From contig NZ_QYYD01000007.1 in the NCBI RefSeq assembly GCF_003591005.1, positions 1 through 64,000 of the forward strand: 64,000 nucleotides of DNA, written 5' to 3'. Shown piece by piece: positions 40,009-50,813 of the stretch. Every line of letters starts with the position of its first letter. Within the stretch, counting starts at the first letter, position 1. A model generated the notes under the pieces. That model saw nothing but the letters and a program-made list of their open reading frames with translations, searched no databases and was not told the origin of the DNA. This DNA comes from Rhodopseudomonas palustris (GTDB lineage Bacteria > Pseudomonadota > Alphaproteobacteria > Rhizobiales > Xanthobacteraceae). The translations under genes were made by a program, and so were the position numbers.

Positions 40009-40038
40009 CGTCATGGCCGGGCTTCCCGGGCATGACGG
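40009..40038. repeat. short family C-like palindrome
   Basis: CCGTCATGGCCGGGCTTCCC followed by GGGCATGACGG: a single-palindrome remnant of family C between the carbonic anhydrase and DUF3072 genes. Confidence 0.55.
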
Positions 40039-40102
40039 CGTGGCGCAATTCGGAACAGAGCGTGAACTTCGTGCGTTGTCGATACAGCACAGGAGCTCAG
40101 CG

Positions 40103-40318
40103 ATGGACAATCCGAAAACGACCACGGCTTCGAACACCGAGAAGGATCCGGACGACTGGGTCAGTGGCGACGAGCCGATGACCGGTGCGCAGGCATCTTA
40201 TCTCAAGACGCTGAGCGAGCAGGCGCACGATCCCGACGCTTATCAGGACGATCTCAGCAAGGCCGAGGCCTCGAAGCGGATCGACGCATTGCGCGAGAAG
40301 GCGGGAGTCGCGAAGTAG
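40103..40318 (+). CDS. DUF3072 small protein
   Basis: 71-residue cytosolic protein. The core DEPMTGAQASYLKTLSEQAH and ASKRIDALREKAGVAK match DUF3072, short acidic proteins of unknown function common in proteobacteria. AGGAG lies just before the ATG. Confidence 0.8.
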   Translation: MDNPKTTTASNTEKDPDDWVSGDEPMTGAQASYLKTLSEQAHDPDAYQDDLSKAEASKRIDALREKAGVAK

Positions 40319-40363
40319 CGTTTCGCCCACCAGCACGCCGGCTCGCTTACGCGAAGCCGGCGC

Positions 40364-41923
40364 CTACTCCATCACGGCTGCATGATCGGGCGCCTGGCTC
40401 TGCTTGCGCAGCGCCGCCTTGGACGAGCCGATGATCAGCGCCATCGGCACCGCGCAGATCGTCACCAGCATGATCAGCTGATAGTCGAGCCCGAAGGCGA
40501 TGATCGAGGCCTGCAGGGTCACGATCGCGTCCATCATCGCCTTGCCGGTGTCGGTCGCCATGTTGATGACGCCGGCGACGTTGGGCATCTGCAGCGCGTC
40601 GTTGAACGGCGTGACGTGCTCGACCAGCACCGCATGCGCCATTCGGGTGTTCGAGGTGAGCTGGGCGATGACGATCGAGATGCCGACCGAGCTGGCGACG
40701 TTGCGCAGCAGCGTCAGCATCGCGGTGCCGTCGGTGCGCAGATGGCCGGGCAGCGTCAGGAACGCCACCGTCGACAGCGGCACGAATACCAGGCCGAGGC
40801 CGAACCCTTGCGCCACGCTGACGACGATGAACTCCGTGACACCGGTCTGATCGGTCCATTTCGAGGTGAAGTACATCGTCACGGTCAGCAGTGTCATGCC
40901 CGACATGATCAGCGTGCGCGCTTCGATGTAGCGCATGATCCGCCCGACCAGCATCATGGCCACGAAGGTGCCGGAACCGCGGGTGGCGAGCAGCAGGCCG
41001 GCGGTCAGGATCGGATAGCCGATGACGTTCTGCAGGAACGGCGACGACAGCGCCATCGTCGAATACAGCACCAGCCCCATCACGCACATGAAGATCGCTC
41101 CGCCGACGAAGTTCTTGTCCCTGAAGATGGCGAACTGGATGAACGGCCGCGACGTCGTGAAGGAGTGGGCGAAGAAGTAGTAGAACCCGACCACCGCGAC
41201 GATCGACTCGAGGATGATCTCTTTGGACTCGAACCAGTCGAGCTGCTCGCCGCGATCGAGCGCGAGCTGCATCGAGCCGATGCCGACGGCGAGCGCCGCG
41301 AAGCCGAACCAGTCGAATTTCATCTCGTGGTTGAGCTCGGTCTCGTCCATGAACAGCATCAGCCCGGCCACCGTGACGATGCCGAACGGCAGGTTGACGA
41401 AGAACACCCAGTGCCACGAATAGGTCTCGGTCAGCCAGGCGCCGAGCGATGGGCCCATGATCGGGCCGAGCATCACGCCCATGCCCCAGATCGACATCGC
41501 CTTGGCGCGCTCGTGCAGCGCGTACATGTCGAGCATCACGGTCTGCGACAGCGGCACCAGAGCGGCGCCGAACACGCCCTGCAGCAGGCGGAACAGCACC
41601 ATCTGGGTGATGTCCTGGGCGAGGCCGCACATCACCGAGGCGATGGTGAAGCCGGCCGAGCAGATGATGAAGATGCGCTTGCGGCCGAACCGATTGGCGA
41701 TGAAGCCGACCGGCGCCGTCATGATGGCGGCGGCGACGATGTAGGAGGTCAGCACCCAGTTGACCTGATCCTGCGAGGCCGACAGCGAACCCTGCATATA
41801 GGGCAGCGCGACGTTGGCGATGGTGGTATCGAGCGCCTGCATGATCGTCGCCGTCATGGCGCAGACCGTCACCATGGTCCGGCGCAGGCCGGGGACCGCA
41901 GCCGGATGGGCGGCGCTCGACAT
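40364..41923 (-). CDS. emrB: EmrB-type MFS multidrug efflux permease (DHA2)
   Basis: 519-residue proton-driven drug exporter with 14 expected membrane helices. The DHA2 motifs are ALDTTIANVALPYMQGSLSA (helix 1), WVLTSYIVAAAIM, GFIANRFGRKRIF (loop 2-3, motif A) and GVMLGPIMGPSLGAWL (motif C). It is translated just after its membrane-fusion partner (3-bp gap), and the MarR gene precedes both, giving a marR-emrA-emrB operon. Confidence 0.93.
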   Translation of the reverse strand: MSSAAHPAAVPGLRRTMVTVCAMTATIMQALDTTIANVALPYMQGSLSASQDQVNWVLTSYIVAAAIMTAPVGFIANRFGRKRIFIICSAGFTIASVMCGLAQDITQMVLFRLLQGVFGAALVPLSQTVMLDMYALHERAKAMSIWGMGVMLGPIMGPSLGAWLTETYSWHWVFFVNLPFGIVTVAGLMLFMDETELNHEMKFDWFGFAALAVGIGSMQLALDRGEQLDWFESKEIILESIVAVVGFYYFFAHSFTTSRPFIQFAIFRDKNFVGGAIFMCVMGLVLYSTMALSSPFLQNVIGYPILTAGLLLATRGSGTFVAMMLVGRIMRYIEARTLIMSGMTLLTVTMYFTSKWTDQTGVTEFIVVSVAQGFGLGLVFVPLSTVAFLTLPGHLRTDGTAMLTLLRNVASSVGISIVIAQLTSNTRMAHAVLVEHVTPFNDALQMPNVAGVINMATDTGKAMMDAIVTLQASIIAFGLDYQLIMLVTICAVPMALIIGSSKAALRKQSQAPDHAAVME

Positions 41924-41926
41924 CGC

Positions 41927-43105
41927 TTACTTCGCCTCGGCGGCGTGCTCGGACGGGGCGGCCTTGGCCGGGCCGAAGCCGAACAGGCCGGCCAGCGATC
42001 GGGTGTGATGGGTGTCGATCGCGACGTTGACGCTCATGCCGGCTTTCAGCCGGCGCACCATCGGGTCGTTGTCGTCGAACGCGATCCGCAGCGGCACGCG
42101 CTGCACCACTTTGACGAAATTGCCGGTGGCATTCTGCGGCGGCAGCACGGCGAATTGCGCGCCGGTGCCGGGCGAGAGCGACGACACCGTGCCGACGAAC
42201 TGATGATCCGGGAAGGCGTCGACGTCGAGCGTCACCTTCTGGCCGACCGCGACGTAGGTGAAGTCGCTTTCCTTCGGATTGGCGTCGACCCACGGCGCCG
42301 AGGTGTCGATGACGCTGAACACCGGCGTGCCGGCGGCGACGAAGCGGCCGAGCTGGATGTTGTCGACCTGGGTCGCGGTGCCGTTCATCGGCGCCCGAAT
42401 GGTCGCGAGGTCGAGATTGCGCTGGGCGTCGTCGAGCGCCGCTTTGGCCTGCATGTAGGCGGGGAATTGCTCGAGGGGCAGATCCGGATCGCCGAGCAGT
42501 TGATTGAGCGCGGTCGAGCGCTGCTGCATCACCAATTGCAGCTGCGCCTTGGCGGTGACCAGCGCGGTGGCGGAGTTGTCGAGGTCGAGCTGCGAGCCGG
42601 CGCGGCTCTGCACCAGCGACGATTTGCGGTCGACATCGCGCTGCTTGAGGTCGATGCCGGCGTTCACCAGCTCGACGGTCTGGCCGTAGATCTTGACGTT
42701 GGCGACGAGATTATCGTGCGTGGTCTTGGCGTCGGCGAGCTTGGCCTGGGCTTGCGCCAGCGCCAGCCGGAACGGCACCGGATCGATCTGGAACAGCTGA
42801 TCGCCGGTCTTGACGTGCTGACCTTCCTTGACGGTGACGCTGACGATCTTGCCGGCGACGTCGGGCGTGATCAGCACCTTCTGGGCGCCCACATAGGCGT
42901 CGTCGGTGGTGACGTAGCGGCCGCCCGACAAATAGAACGCGATGCCGCCGATCAGCACCACGAGCGGCAGCACCACCAGCAGCAACGGTCGCCGATAGCG
43001 GCGCAGCGTGCCACCGAGGCCGCGCTTCGGCTCGCGGCCGACGGCGGCGTCGACATCGCCAGCACCTTTCTGCTCGGCAGGAAATTTGAGGACGGGATCA
43101 GCCAT
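41927..43105 (-). CDS. emrA: EmrA-type membrane fusion protein (HlyD family)
   Basis: 392-residue periplasmic adaptor with a cytosolic N-tail, one membrane helix (LLLVVLPLVVLIGGIAFYLS, about residues 38-57), a lipoyl/beta-barrel pair (GGRYVTTDDAYVGAQKVLIT; IRAPMNGTATQVDNIQLG) and a coiled-coil hairpin between. It links EmrB to an outer-membrane factor, which is not encoded nearby. Its ATG overlaps the marR stop by 8 bp, so it is translationally coupled. Confidence 0.92.
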   Translation of the reverse strand: MADPVLKFPAEQKGAGDVDAAVGREPKRGLGGTLRRYRRPLLLVVLPLVVLIGGIAFYLSGGRYVTTDDAYVGAQKVLITPDVAGKIVSVTVKEGQHVKTGDQLFQIDPVPFRLALAQAQAKLADAKTTHDNLVANVKIYGQTVELVNAGIDLKQRDVDRKSSLVQSRAGSQLDLDNSATALVTAKAQLQLVMQQRSTALNQLLGDPDLPLEQFPAYMQAKAALDDAQRNLDLATIRAPMNGTATQVDNIQLGRFVAAGTPVFSVIDTSAPWVDANPKESDFTYVAVGQKVTLDVDAFPDHQFVGTVSSLSPGTGAQFAVLPPQNATGNFVKVVQRVPLRIAFDDNDPMVRRLKAGMSVNVAIDTHHTRSLAGLFGFGPAKAAPSEHAAEAK

Positions 43106-43583
43106 AACGCTGTTCCTTTCGAGTCTGGTCCGTCTGACAGGATTGTTGAATGGCGGTGCGGACGTTTTCCTTGATGGTTTCCATCTGCGTCAGCAGCCGC
43201 TGCGCATCCGCCGGACTGATGCCGGCGAGCGCGGTCTCGGTGAGTTCGGAGCGAAGCCCGGCCAATTTGGCCAGCAGCGGACGGGCGGCCTCGCACAAAT
43301 GCAGCCGCTTGACGCGCCGGTCGCTGTCATCGCTGCGGCGCTCCAGCCAGCCGTTGTCGCACAGCTTGTCGATCAGCCGCGTCAGCGTGATCGGCTGCAG
43401 ATCCATCTGTTCGGCGAGTTCGGACTGTTTCAGGCCTTCGCACCGCTCGACCTTGGCCAGCACCGCCCACTGCGCCCGCGTGATGCCGTGGCGCGCCGCC
43501 TGCCGGTCCGCATAAGCGCGCAGCAGCCGTTGCACCTCGCCCAACGTGAACATGAAATGTTGATCGACAGACCCGCGGGTCAT
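43098..43583 (-). CDS. MarR-family regulator of the EmrAB pump
   Basis: 161-residue winged-helix regulator. The DNA-binding core is QWAVLAKVERCEGLKQSELA and LQPITLTRLIDKLCDNGWLE with the wing RRSDDSDRRVKRLHL. MarR proteins are usually relieved by phenolic or drug ligands. It overlaps emrA by 8 bp and a perfect 12-bp palindrome lies about 32 bp upstream, so it probably represses its own operon. The ATG is preferred over a GTG four codons earlier because of the AGGGAG site. Confidence 0.9.
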   Translation of the reverse strand: MTRGSVDQHFMFTLGEVQRLLRAYADRQAARHGITRAQWAVLAKVERCEGLKQSELAEQMDLQPITLTRLIDKLCDNGWLERRSDDSDRRVKRLHLCEAARPLLAKLAGLRSELTETALAGISPADAQRLLTQMETIKENVRTAIQQSCQTDQTRKEQRYG

Positions 43584-43614
43584 CGGACGCTTCACTCCCT
43601 AAGCTTGGCTAAAG

Positions 43615-43626
43615 TAAGCTAGCTTA
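43615..43626. promoter_or_regulatory. palindromic operator candidate of the MarR operon
   Basis: TAAGCTAGCTTA is a perfect palindrome in the gap between the divergent MarR and Zur-like genes. A second TAAGC half-site lies about 15 bp nearer to the MarR start. The distance to the MarR start (about 32 bp) suits a repressor site over the promoter. Confidence 0.55.
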
Positions 43627-43796
43627 TGATTTACAGCAGTACCGTTGTCCGCATGAGGCGTTGTGACGCGTGCATGGCTTTGCCACCGCGGAACCCCGGC
43701 GGTCCGAACGAGACATGCCGGCCAAAGCGGCGTAGACTGATCGCCTCGCTCGTCGCTCCGGGGACCGCGGCCATGCTGCAGCGGAAAGGCTCATCG

Positions 43797-44285
43797 ATGA
43801 CAGCTGTGAAGCCGGCGTTTCCAGCGCCTGATCATGATCACGACCGTTGCGCGGCCGAAGGTCTCGAATATGCCGAGCGGATCTGTGCCGACCGCTCGCA
43901 GAACCTGACCCCGATCCGCCGCCACGTGCTGCGTGCACTATTGTCGAGCCATCGGCCGCTCGGCGCCTATGAGGTGATCGAAGAGCTGGCGCGGGTGATG
44001 CCGCGGCCGGCGCCGATCACGGTGTACCGCGCGCTCGACTTTCTGATGCAGAACGGCCTGGTGCACCGCATCGAAAGCCGCAACGCGTTTCTCGCCTGCG
44101 GGCGCGAGCACGACGATGCGTCCGCAGTTGCATTCCTGATCTGCGAAAGCTGCGGCTCGGTCGGCGAAATCCCGGCAGCGGCCGTGGCGCAGAGCCTTAG
44201 CGAGGCCGCGCGCCAGACCGGCTTCACCCCGAGCCTGTCGGTCGTGGAGATCACCGGCCTTTGCGGGCATTGCCAATCCCCCTGA
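43797..44285 (+). CDS. zur: Fur-family regulator, Zur-like
   Basis: 162-residue Fur-superfamily repressor. The winged helix has LTPIRRHVLRALLSSHRPLG and PAPITVYRALDFLMQNGLVH. The structural zinc site is formed by CESCG and CGHC. The His-rich N-terminus (APDHDHDR) and the general plan favour Zur (zinc) over Fur or Irr. It is transcribed alone, divergent from the MarR gene. No zinc-uptake gene lies next to it, so the target is inferred. Confidence 0.8.
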   Translation: MTAVKPAFPAPDHDHDRCAAEGLEYAERICADRSQNLTPIRRHVLRALLSSHRPLGAYEVIEELARVMPRPAPITVYRALDFLMQNGLVHRIESRNAFLACGREHDDASAVAFLICESCGSVGEIPAAAVAQSLSEAARQTGFTPSLSVVEITGLCGHCQSP

Positions 44286-44414
44286 CGCGGTCTACGCCTC
44301 ATTGATCGGGAGGAGCGCTGCTCGCATCGCGAGCGCGCCCCAAGCAACACGGCGATAAGCCGGAGGCACCATGTCATCCTCGATCGATCATTTACGCCTG
44401 CAAACGCCGGTCCG

Positions 44415-45326
44415 ATGGCGCAACCGGTAAGTGCTGCGGTCGGCCGGCCGCTGTCCGCCGGCGCTATCCTGCTCATGCTGGTGTGCTGTTTCAGCTGGGG
44501 CTTCAACCAGATCGCCATCAAGCTGGTGATGGCTGAGATTCCGCCGTTCCTGCAGGCGGCGATCCGCTCCAGCGCCGGCATGGTGGTGCTGCTGATCATC
44601 ATTTGGGCGCGCGGCGTGAAGCTGTTCCAGCGCGACGGCACGCTGAAGGCCGGGCTGTTTGCCGGCGTGCTGTTCGGCCTGGAATTCGTGCTGATCTACA
44701 GCGGCCTGATGCTGACCACCGCGACGCGCGGCGTGGTCTTTCTCTACTCCGCGCCGTTCATCGTGGCGCTCGGCTCCTACCAGTTCCTCGGCGAGCGGCT
44801 GAGCGCCGTGCAATGGACTGGCCTGGCGCTGAGCTTCGTCGGGGTCGCCGTGGCGATCGGCGTGCCGCAGCCCGACGTCGATGCCAAAGTCCTGCTCGGC
44901 GACCTGTTGCTGGTCGCCGGCGGCGCGATGTGGGGCGCCACGACGCTGATCGTCAAAGGCAGTCGCCTACAGACGGCCCCGGCCGAGAAGGGCTTGGCCT
45001 ACCAGATCGCCGTCTCGATCCCGATCCTGTTCGGCGCGGCGCTGGTTTCGGGCGAATCCATCGCCAAAATGCCAAGCCTCGGCACCGTGAGCCTGATGGC
45101 CTACCAGTCGATATGGGTGGTCGGCCTGACGTTTCTGCTCTGGTTCGGCCTGGTGAAGACCTATTCGGCCAGCAAATTGTCGGCTTTTTCATTCATTACC
45201 CCTTTATTCGGGGTGGTGGCAGGCTATGTCATCATGCACGACCCGCTGACCCCGGCCTTCGGCTTCGCGGCGTTGCTAGTGATCGCCGGCCTGTACCTGG
45301 TCAATCGGCCCGCCAAAGCGGCTTGA
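44415..45326 (+). CDS. EamA/DMT-family transporter
   Basis: 303-residue inner-membrane protein of the drug/metabolite transporter superfamily with ten helices in two EamA halves. The first starts LLMLVCCFSWGFNQIAIKLV, the second LLLVAGGAMWGATTLIVKGS. Substrates of this family (amino acids, nucleotides, metabolites) cannot be predicted. It stands 71 bp ahead of ispG with no overlap. Confidence 0.87.
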   Translation: MAQPVSAAVGRPLSAGAILLMLVCCFSWGFNQIAIKLVMAEIPPFLQAAIRSSAGMVVLLIIIWARGVKLFQRDGTLKAGLFAGVLFGLEFVLIYSGLMLTTATRGVVFLYSAPFIVALGSYQFLGERLSAVQWTGLALSFVGVAVAIGVPQPDVDAKVLLGDLLLVAGGAMWGATTLIVKGSRLQTAPAEKGLAYQIAVSIPILFGAALVSGESIAKMPSLGTVSLMAYQSIWVVGLTFLLWFGLVKTYSASKLSAFSFITPLFGVVAGYVIMHDPLTPAFGFAALLVIAGLYLVNRPAKAA

Positions 45327-45384
45327 GGCCGAGGTCCGGGTTCCTGCGCCGATTGATCGATTGCTGAATGTCATCGAAATCTGA

Positions 45385-46692
<1,308 letters not shown>

Positions 46693-46705
46693 TCCGCCGG
46701 GATGC

Positions 46706-46999
46706 TCAATCGGCGCTGGTGATCTCGCGTCGCGCGGTATGACGGATGCTGACGATAACGACTTCGTCAGCGACGTCATCCACGACGTGGAAGATGACGA
46801 ACGGATAGCGTACGACCGAAAGCGCGCGAACGTTCTCCACGTCTGTCTTGTGCCCTGCGAGCGGAAATTGTTCGAGCAACCGGACTCGGTCCTGAATCCG
46901 GCGGGCGACGCCCGCTGAAGCGCTCGGCTGATGCGCAGCAATGTAAGACAAAATGGCGTCGAGTTCCTGGACCGCATGATCGGACCAGCGGACTTTCAT
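46706..46999 (-). CDS. parE: RelE/ParE-family toxin
   Basis: 97-residue ParE-type toxin. VRWSDHAVQELDAILSYIAA, RVRLLEQFPLAGHKTDVENV and YPFVIFHVVDDVADEVVIVS are typical of the family, with RHTARRE at the end. It is translated downstream of a small protein, overlapping it by 4 bp, and presumably acts on gyrase or the ribosome; the exact target is unknown. Confidence 0.88.
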   Translation of the reverse strand: MKVRWSDHAVQELDAILSYIAAHQPSASAGVARRIQDRVRLLEQFPLAGHKTDVENVRALSVVRYPFVIFHVVDDVADEVVIVSIRHTARREITSAD

Positions 47000-47226
47000 C
47001 CTTGGTAGCGGTCGAACAGCGCCGTTACGGTTTCGTCACTGGCCAGACGTCCGGCGCGCATATCTTCCAGTCCCCGCCGGATCGCAGCGCGGTCTGCGTC
47101 TGTTACGCGATAGACCAAGTCATGGCGCGCCTCGATGTCCGCAACGGAAGCCAGTAGCTCGTTCTGAGCCTCGGGCGGCCATGCGGAAACGCGATCGAGC
47201 AGCAGGTCGAAATCAGCCTTGGTCAT
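46996..47226 (-). CDS. small antitoxin candidate paired with ParE
   Basis: 76-residue partner of the ParE gene (ATGA overlap). The start MTKADFDLLLDRVSAWPPEA is chosen because upstream residues are unconserved. RAAIRRGLEDMRAGRLASDE and the C-terminal ALFDRYQG are typical of antitoxin tails in parDE-like addiction modules. I see no clear ribbon-helix-helix at the N-terminus, so it may belong to a different antitoxin class. Confidence 0.7.
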   Translation of the reverse strand: MTKADFDLLLDRVSAWPPEAQNELLASVADIEARHDLVYRVTDADRAAIRRGLEDMRAGRLASDETVTALFDRYQG

Positions 47227-47289
47227 CACGCGATGATAGCAGATTCCCGGTCCGGCGACAGCGGATAGGCTTGATTGATCGAGTACCAC

Positions 47290-48897
47290 TCACTCCTGCC
47301 GCGTCGCAAACTCCCTATTCGCCAGACTCGCCTCCTCCAGATCGAGATCGCGCTCGATGCGGCGCCGAGCTTCGTCGGTGATCTTGCCGTCGCGAAGCTG
47401 CCGATGGATGAATTTGCGCTCGACCGCGATCAGCTCGCGCACCAGTGCGCGGGCGTTGGCGCTGGCCTCGTAGGCATCGTCGTCGAGCGAGGACGGCAGT
47501 TGGTTGGCGCGGCTTTCGTGCCGGGCGCGCAGCAGCTTGATCACTTCGTCCGATAGATCGCGATCGTTGGTCATTGCGCTCAACGACGCATAAGCCGCGT
47601 CGAGCGCATCGCGCCGCGCGGCGATCTCGTTCTCGTGTTCGAAGATGTGCTCGCTCTGGCCGTCGCGCGCGATGCCGAGCGCCCTGACGAGCGCCGGCAG
47701 CGTCAGACCAAGGCCGACCAGGGTGATCAAGATCACCCCGAAGGCAACGAACAGAATCAGGCCGCGATCAGGGAAGAAGCTGCCGTCCGGCAGCGTGAAC
47801 GGCAGGGCCAGCGCGGTCGCGAGCGAGACGGCGCCGCGCACCCCGGTGAAGCCGACCACAAAGGTCGCGCGCCACGACGGCGCGGTTTCGCGGGCCCGCA
47901 CCCGCGGGCTCAGCAAGTGCGGCAGATAGGTCGCCGGATAGACCCAGAGGAAGCGCGCCAGAATGACGATCGCGGCAACCAGCACGGTCGCGACGAGGAC
48001 ATCGTCGAGCGGAAACTCCTTCGATCGCTCGAGGATCGCCCGCAACTGGAATCCGGTGAGCAGAAACAGCAACCCCTCGATCAGATAGATCACCAAGTCC
48101 CAGAAGAACACGCCCTGCAGCCGGGTCGCCGCCGAGATCAGCAACGGGCCGTTCCATGAGATGTACAGGCCGCACGCCACCGTGGCGATCACGCCGGAGC
48201 CGCCGAGGTGCTCCGGGATCCAATAGGCGATATAGGGCGTCAGCAGCGACAGCGTGATTTCGATTTGCGGATCGCGCGCCCAGCGCCGAAGCCGCAGGCT
48301 GAGCCAGCCGATCGCGATGCCGAACACGATTTCGCCCGCCAGGATCGTCACGAAAGTGAGCGAGGCCTTCGGCAGCGAGAATGCCCCGGTCATGATCGCC
48401 GCCAGCGCAAACCGGTAAAGAATCAACGCGGTGGCATCGTTGGCGAGCCCCTCGCCTTCCAGCACCACCACGATCCGGCGCGGCAGGCCGAGCCGGCGCG
48501 CAATCGCCAGCGGCGCGACGACATCCGGCGGCGCCACGATGGCGCCGAGCAGAAAGCCGACCGCCCATGGCAGCCCGATCAAGTAATGCGTCGCCACCGC
48601 GACCGCACAGGCGGTAAAGATCACGCAGCCGATCGCCAGGAGACCGATGGCGCGCAGGTTGAAGCGGAATTCGCGCCAGCTCATCGCCACGCTCGACGAA
48701 TAGATCAACGGCGGCAGCACCAGCAGCAGGATCAGATCCGGCGGCAGCTCGATCGCCGGCATGCCGGGAATGAACGCCAGTGTGATTCCAATCAGCATCA
48801 GCAGGATCGCCGGCGCAACCTGGAGGCGCCGGGCCAGCAGCGAGGTTCCGGCCAGCACCGCAAGCAGGATCAGAAAGATCTGGAATTTGGCTTCCAC
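47290..48897 (-). CDS. Na+/H+ antiporter (CPA1 family)
   Basis: 535-residue monovalent cation:proton antiporter. About 12 membrane helices precede a cytosolic tail of about 120 residues. The ion-binding Asp pair lies in LGAIVAPPDVVAP (the PD motif) and LEGEGLANDATALI (the ND motif). The GVRGAVSLATALAL helix is typical of CPA1. The start is GTG. It helps sodium and pH homeostasis. The C-terminus is Arg/Glu-rich with a probable coiled coil. Confidence 0.9.
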   Translation of the reverse strand: MEAKFQIFLILLAVLAGTSLLARRLQVAPAILLMLIGITLAFIPGMPAIELPPDLILLLVLPPLIYSSSVAMSWREFRFNLRAIGLLAIGCVIFTACAVAVATHYLIGLPWAVGFLLGAIVAPPDVVAPLAIARRLGLPRRIVVVLEGEGLANDATALILYRFALAAIMTGAFSLPKASLTFVTILAGEIVFGIAIGWLSLRLRRWARDPQIEITLSLLTPYIAYWIPEHLGGSGVIATVACGLYISWNGPLLISAATRLQGVFFWDLVIYLIEGLLFLLTGFQLRAILERSKEFPLDDVLVATVLVAAIVILARFLWVYPATYLPHLLSPRVRARETAPSWRATFVVGFTGVRGAVSLATALALPFTLPDGSFFPDRGLILFVAFGVILITLVGLGLTLPALVRALGIARDGQSEHIFEHENEIAARRDALDAAYASLSAMTNDRDLSDEVIKLLRARHESRANQLPSSLDDDAYEASANARALVRELIAVERKFIHRQLRDGKITDEARRRIERDLDLEEASLANREFATRQE

Positions 48898-49112
48898 GGG
48901 ACCGCGATGTTGGTGAGCCGGCTCCGATCTGTCACCCGAGTACCGAATGAGGTCAAGCCGGCCAGGCGATCAAGCCGTGCAATCCAAGTGCGCGGCTTTT
49001 GATTCAACGACGTATCAGCTCTGCGCACCGGCGCTAACCGGCCATTGACTCTCGGCCGACGGGAATACCTCTGGTTATAGCTTTGGCAAGATTCGCGCGC
49101 TTTGCTGCATGC

Positions 49113-50813
49113 ATGGGATCGGCGGGCTCCATTACACAGACTGGGAAGGCGCGTTCACGGACGCGGGCCGCACCGCGCCGGGTGTCGGCCAAGCAGGCGG
49201 CCGGACTGGCGCTGTCGGCCTTCACCACGATCGACTCCGGCCTGGCGATGATCGCGCCCGATGGCCGGATGCTGATGAGTAATCCGGCGTTCGCGCGGCT
49301 GTTCGGTGAGATCTCGTCGGACGATCTGCTGGCACGGCTGCAGCTCTCGGCGTGGGCCGAGGCCAGCGTTGCTACGCCGCTGCTGTCGGTGAACGGCCGC
49401 ACCGTGCGGATCCGGGTGACGGCACTGCCGGAAGGCTACGTCCTCGATTGCGAAGACATGACCGATCAGTTCGACCGGATCGCGCGGGACGCCAAGCGAG
49501 CCCGCACCGACCGTCTGACCGAGCTCGGCAACCGGCTGCTGCTGCGCGAGCGGTTGCAGGATCTGCTCGCCGGCCCCGCCGCGGTCCGCAACGATTGCGC
49601 GCTGTTGACCATCGATCTGGATCGCTTCAAGGCGATCAACGACACGCTCGGCCGTAATATCGGCGACGCCTTGCTCGGGCTGGTGGCGCGCCGGATTCGC
49701 GCCACGGTGACGGACGAGGACGTCGTCGTTCGGCTCTACGGCGATCAGTTCGCCATCATCCAGCACGCCCGACCGCAGCCGCAGTCCGCCATCAATCTGG
49801 CCAAGCGGTTGCGCGACCTGCTGAGCCGGCCCTATATGCTGGAGGGACAACTGATCGACGTCACCGCCAATGTCGGGATTGCGCCGCTGGCGCAGGCAGT
49901 GGCCGACGTCGATCAGGCGATCAAGCATGCCGACCTGGCGCTGCGCCGTGCCAAGCAGGATCACTCCGTCGATTACTTCGTGTTCGAGTCCAGCCTGGAC
50001 GAGACTGTAAGGGCGCGCCGGGCGCTCGAGACCGATCTGCGCCGGGCGCTGGCGCTGCGCGAATTCGCGCTGGTGTATCAGCCGCAATTCGACCTGCAGA
50101 GCGGCCGCGTCACCGGCGTGGAGGCGCTGCTGCGCTGGAATTCGCCGACTCGCGGTCCGGTATCGCCGATGGACTTCATCCCGCTTGCCGAAGAGACCGG
50201 CATCATCAGTCCGATCGGCGAATGGGTGCTACGCACCGCCTGCCGCGACGCAGCAAACTGGCCGGACGACATCACCGTGGCGGTCAACATCTCGGCCGTG
50301 CAGTTCGCCAACCGGGCGCTGGCCAGCGCTGTGTTGTCGGCGCTGTCGGACAGCGGGCTGGATCCGCGCCGGCTCGAACTCGAGATCACCGAAAGCGTGA
50401 TGCTCGACGCGCGCGGCACCGCGCTTGGTGTGCTGCAGCAGCTGCGGGCGACCGGCGTACGCGTCTCGCTCGACGACTTCGGCACCGGCTATTCATCGCT
50501 CGGCTATCTGCGCAGCTTTCCGTTCGACAAGATCAAGATCGATCAGAGCTTCGTCCGCGGCACCTCCGAGGACCCTGGCAACCGCGCGATCGTGCGGGCC
50601 ATCGCCTCGCTCGGTCAGAATCTCGGCATGGCCACGGTCGCCGAGGGGGTCGAGACCACCGAGCATATCGAGCGGGTCAGCGCCGACGGCTGCACCCATG
50701 CGCAGGGCTATCTGATCAGCCGGCCGTTGCCGGCCGAACAGGTTGAACCGTTTCTGGCGCGTAGCGACGTCGCGCCCGAACTCGCTCTGTCCGACAGCGT
50801 CAAGGTGGCGTAG
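49113..50813 (+). CDS. papA: PAS-GGDEF-EAL c-di-GMP phosphodiesterase (PapA-like)
   Basis: 566-residue cytosolic protein: PAS-like segment (about residues 35-120), a degenerate GGDEF domain (RLYGDQFAI replaces GGDEF) and an EAL domain with all key residues: VEALLRW, AVNISAVQF, EITESVM, LDDFGTGYSS, KIDQSF, AEGVET and HAQGYLISRP. So it should cleave but not make c-di-GMP. The next gene encodes a BLUF protein and starts with a GTG overlapping this stop. In R. palustris such a pair is known as PapA-PapB, in which BLUF photoexcitation raises PDE activity. The ATG is used; a TTG ten codons earlier is an alternative. Confidence 0.83.
   Translation: MGSAGSITQTGKARSRTRAAPRRVSAKQAAGLALSAFTTIDSGLAMIAPDGRMLMSNPAFARLFGEISSDDLLARLQLSAWAEASVATPLLSVNGRTVRIRVTALPEGYVLDCEDMTDQFDRIARDAKRARTDRLTELGNRLLLRERLQDLLAGPAAVRNDCALLTIDLDRFKAINDTLGRNIGDALLGLVARRIRATVTDEDVVVRLYGDQFAIIQHARPQPQSAINLAKRLRDLLSRPYMLEGQLIDVTANVGIAPLAQAVADVDQAIKHADLALRRAKQDHSVDYFVFESSLDETVRARRALETDLRRALALREFALVYQPQFDLQSGRVTGVEALLRWNSPTRGPVSPMDFIPLAEETGIISPIGEWVLRTACRDAANWPDDITVAVNISAVQFANRALASAVLSALSDSGLDPRRLELEITESVMLDARGTALGVLQQLRATGVRVSLDDFGTGYSSLGYLRSFPFDKIKIDQSFVRGTSEDPGNRAIVRAIASLGQNLGMATVAEGVETTEHIERVSADGCTHAQGYLISRPLPAEQVEPFLARSDVAPELALSDSVKVA

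Noticed and set aside
40382-43174. A 930-codon open frame opposite the emrA-emrB genes
   Set aside because: Same artefact of high-GC codon bias; it reads as His/Arg/Asp/Gly-rich low complexity and overlaps two certain genes.
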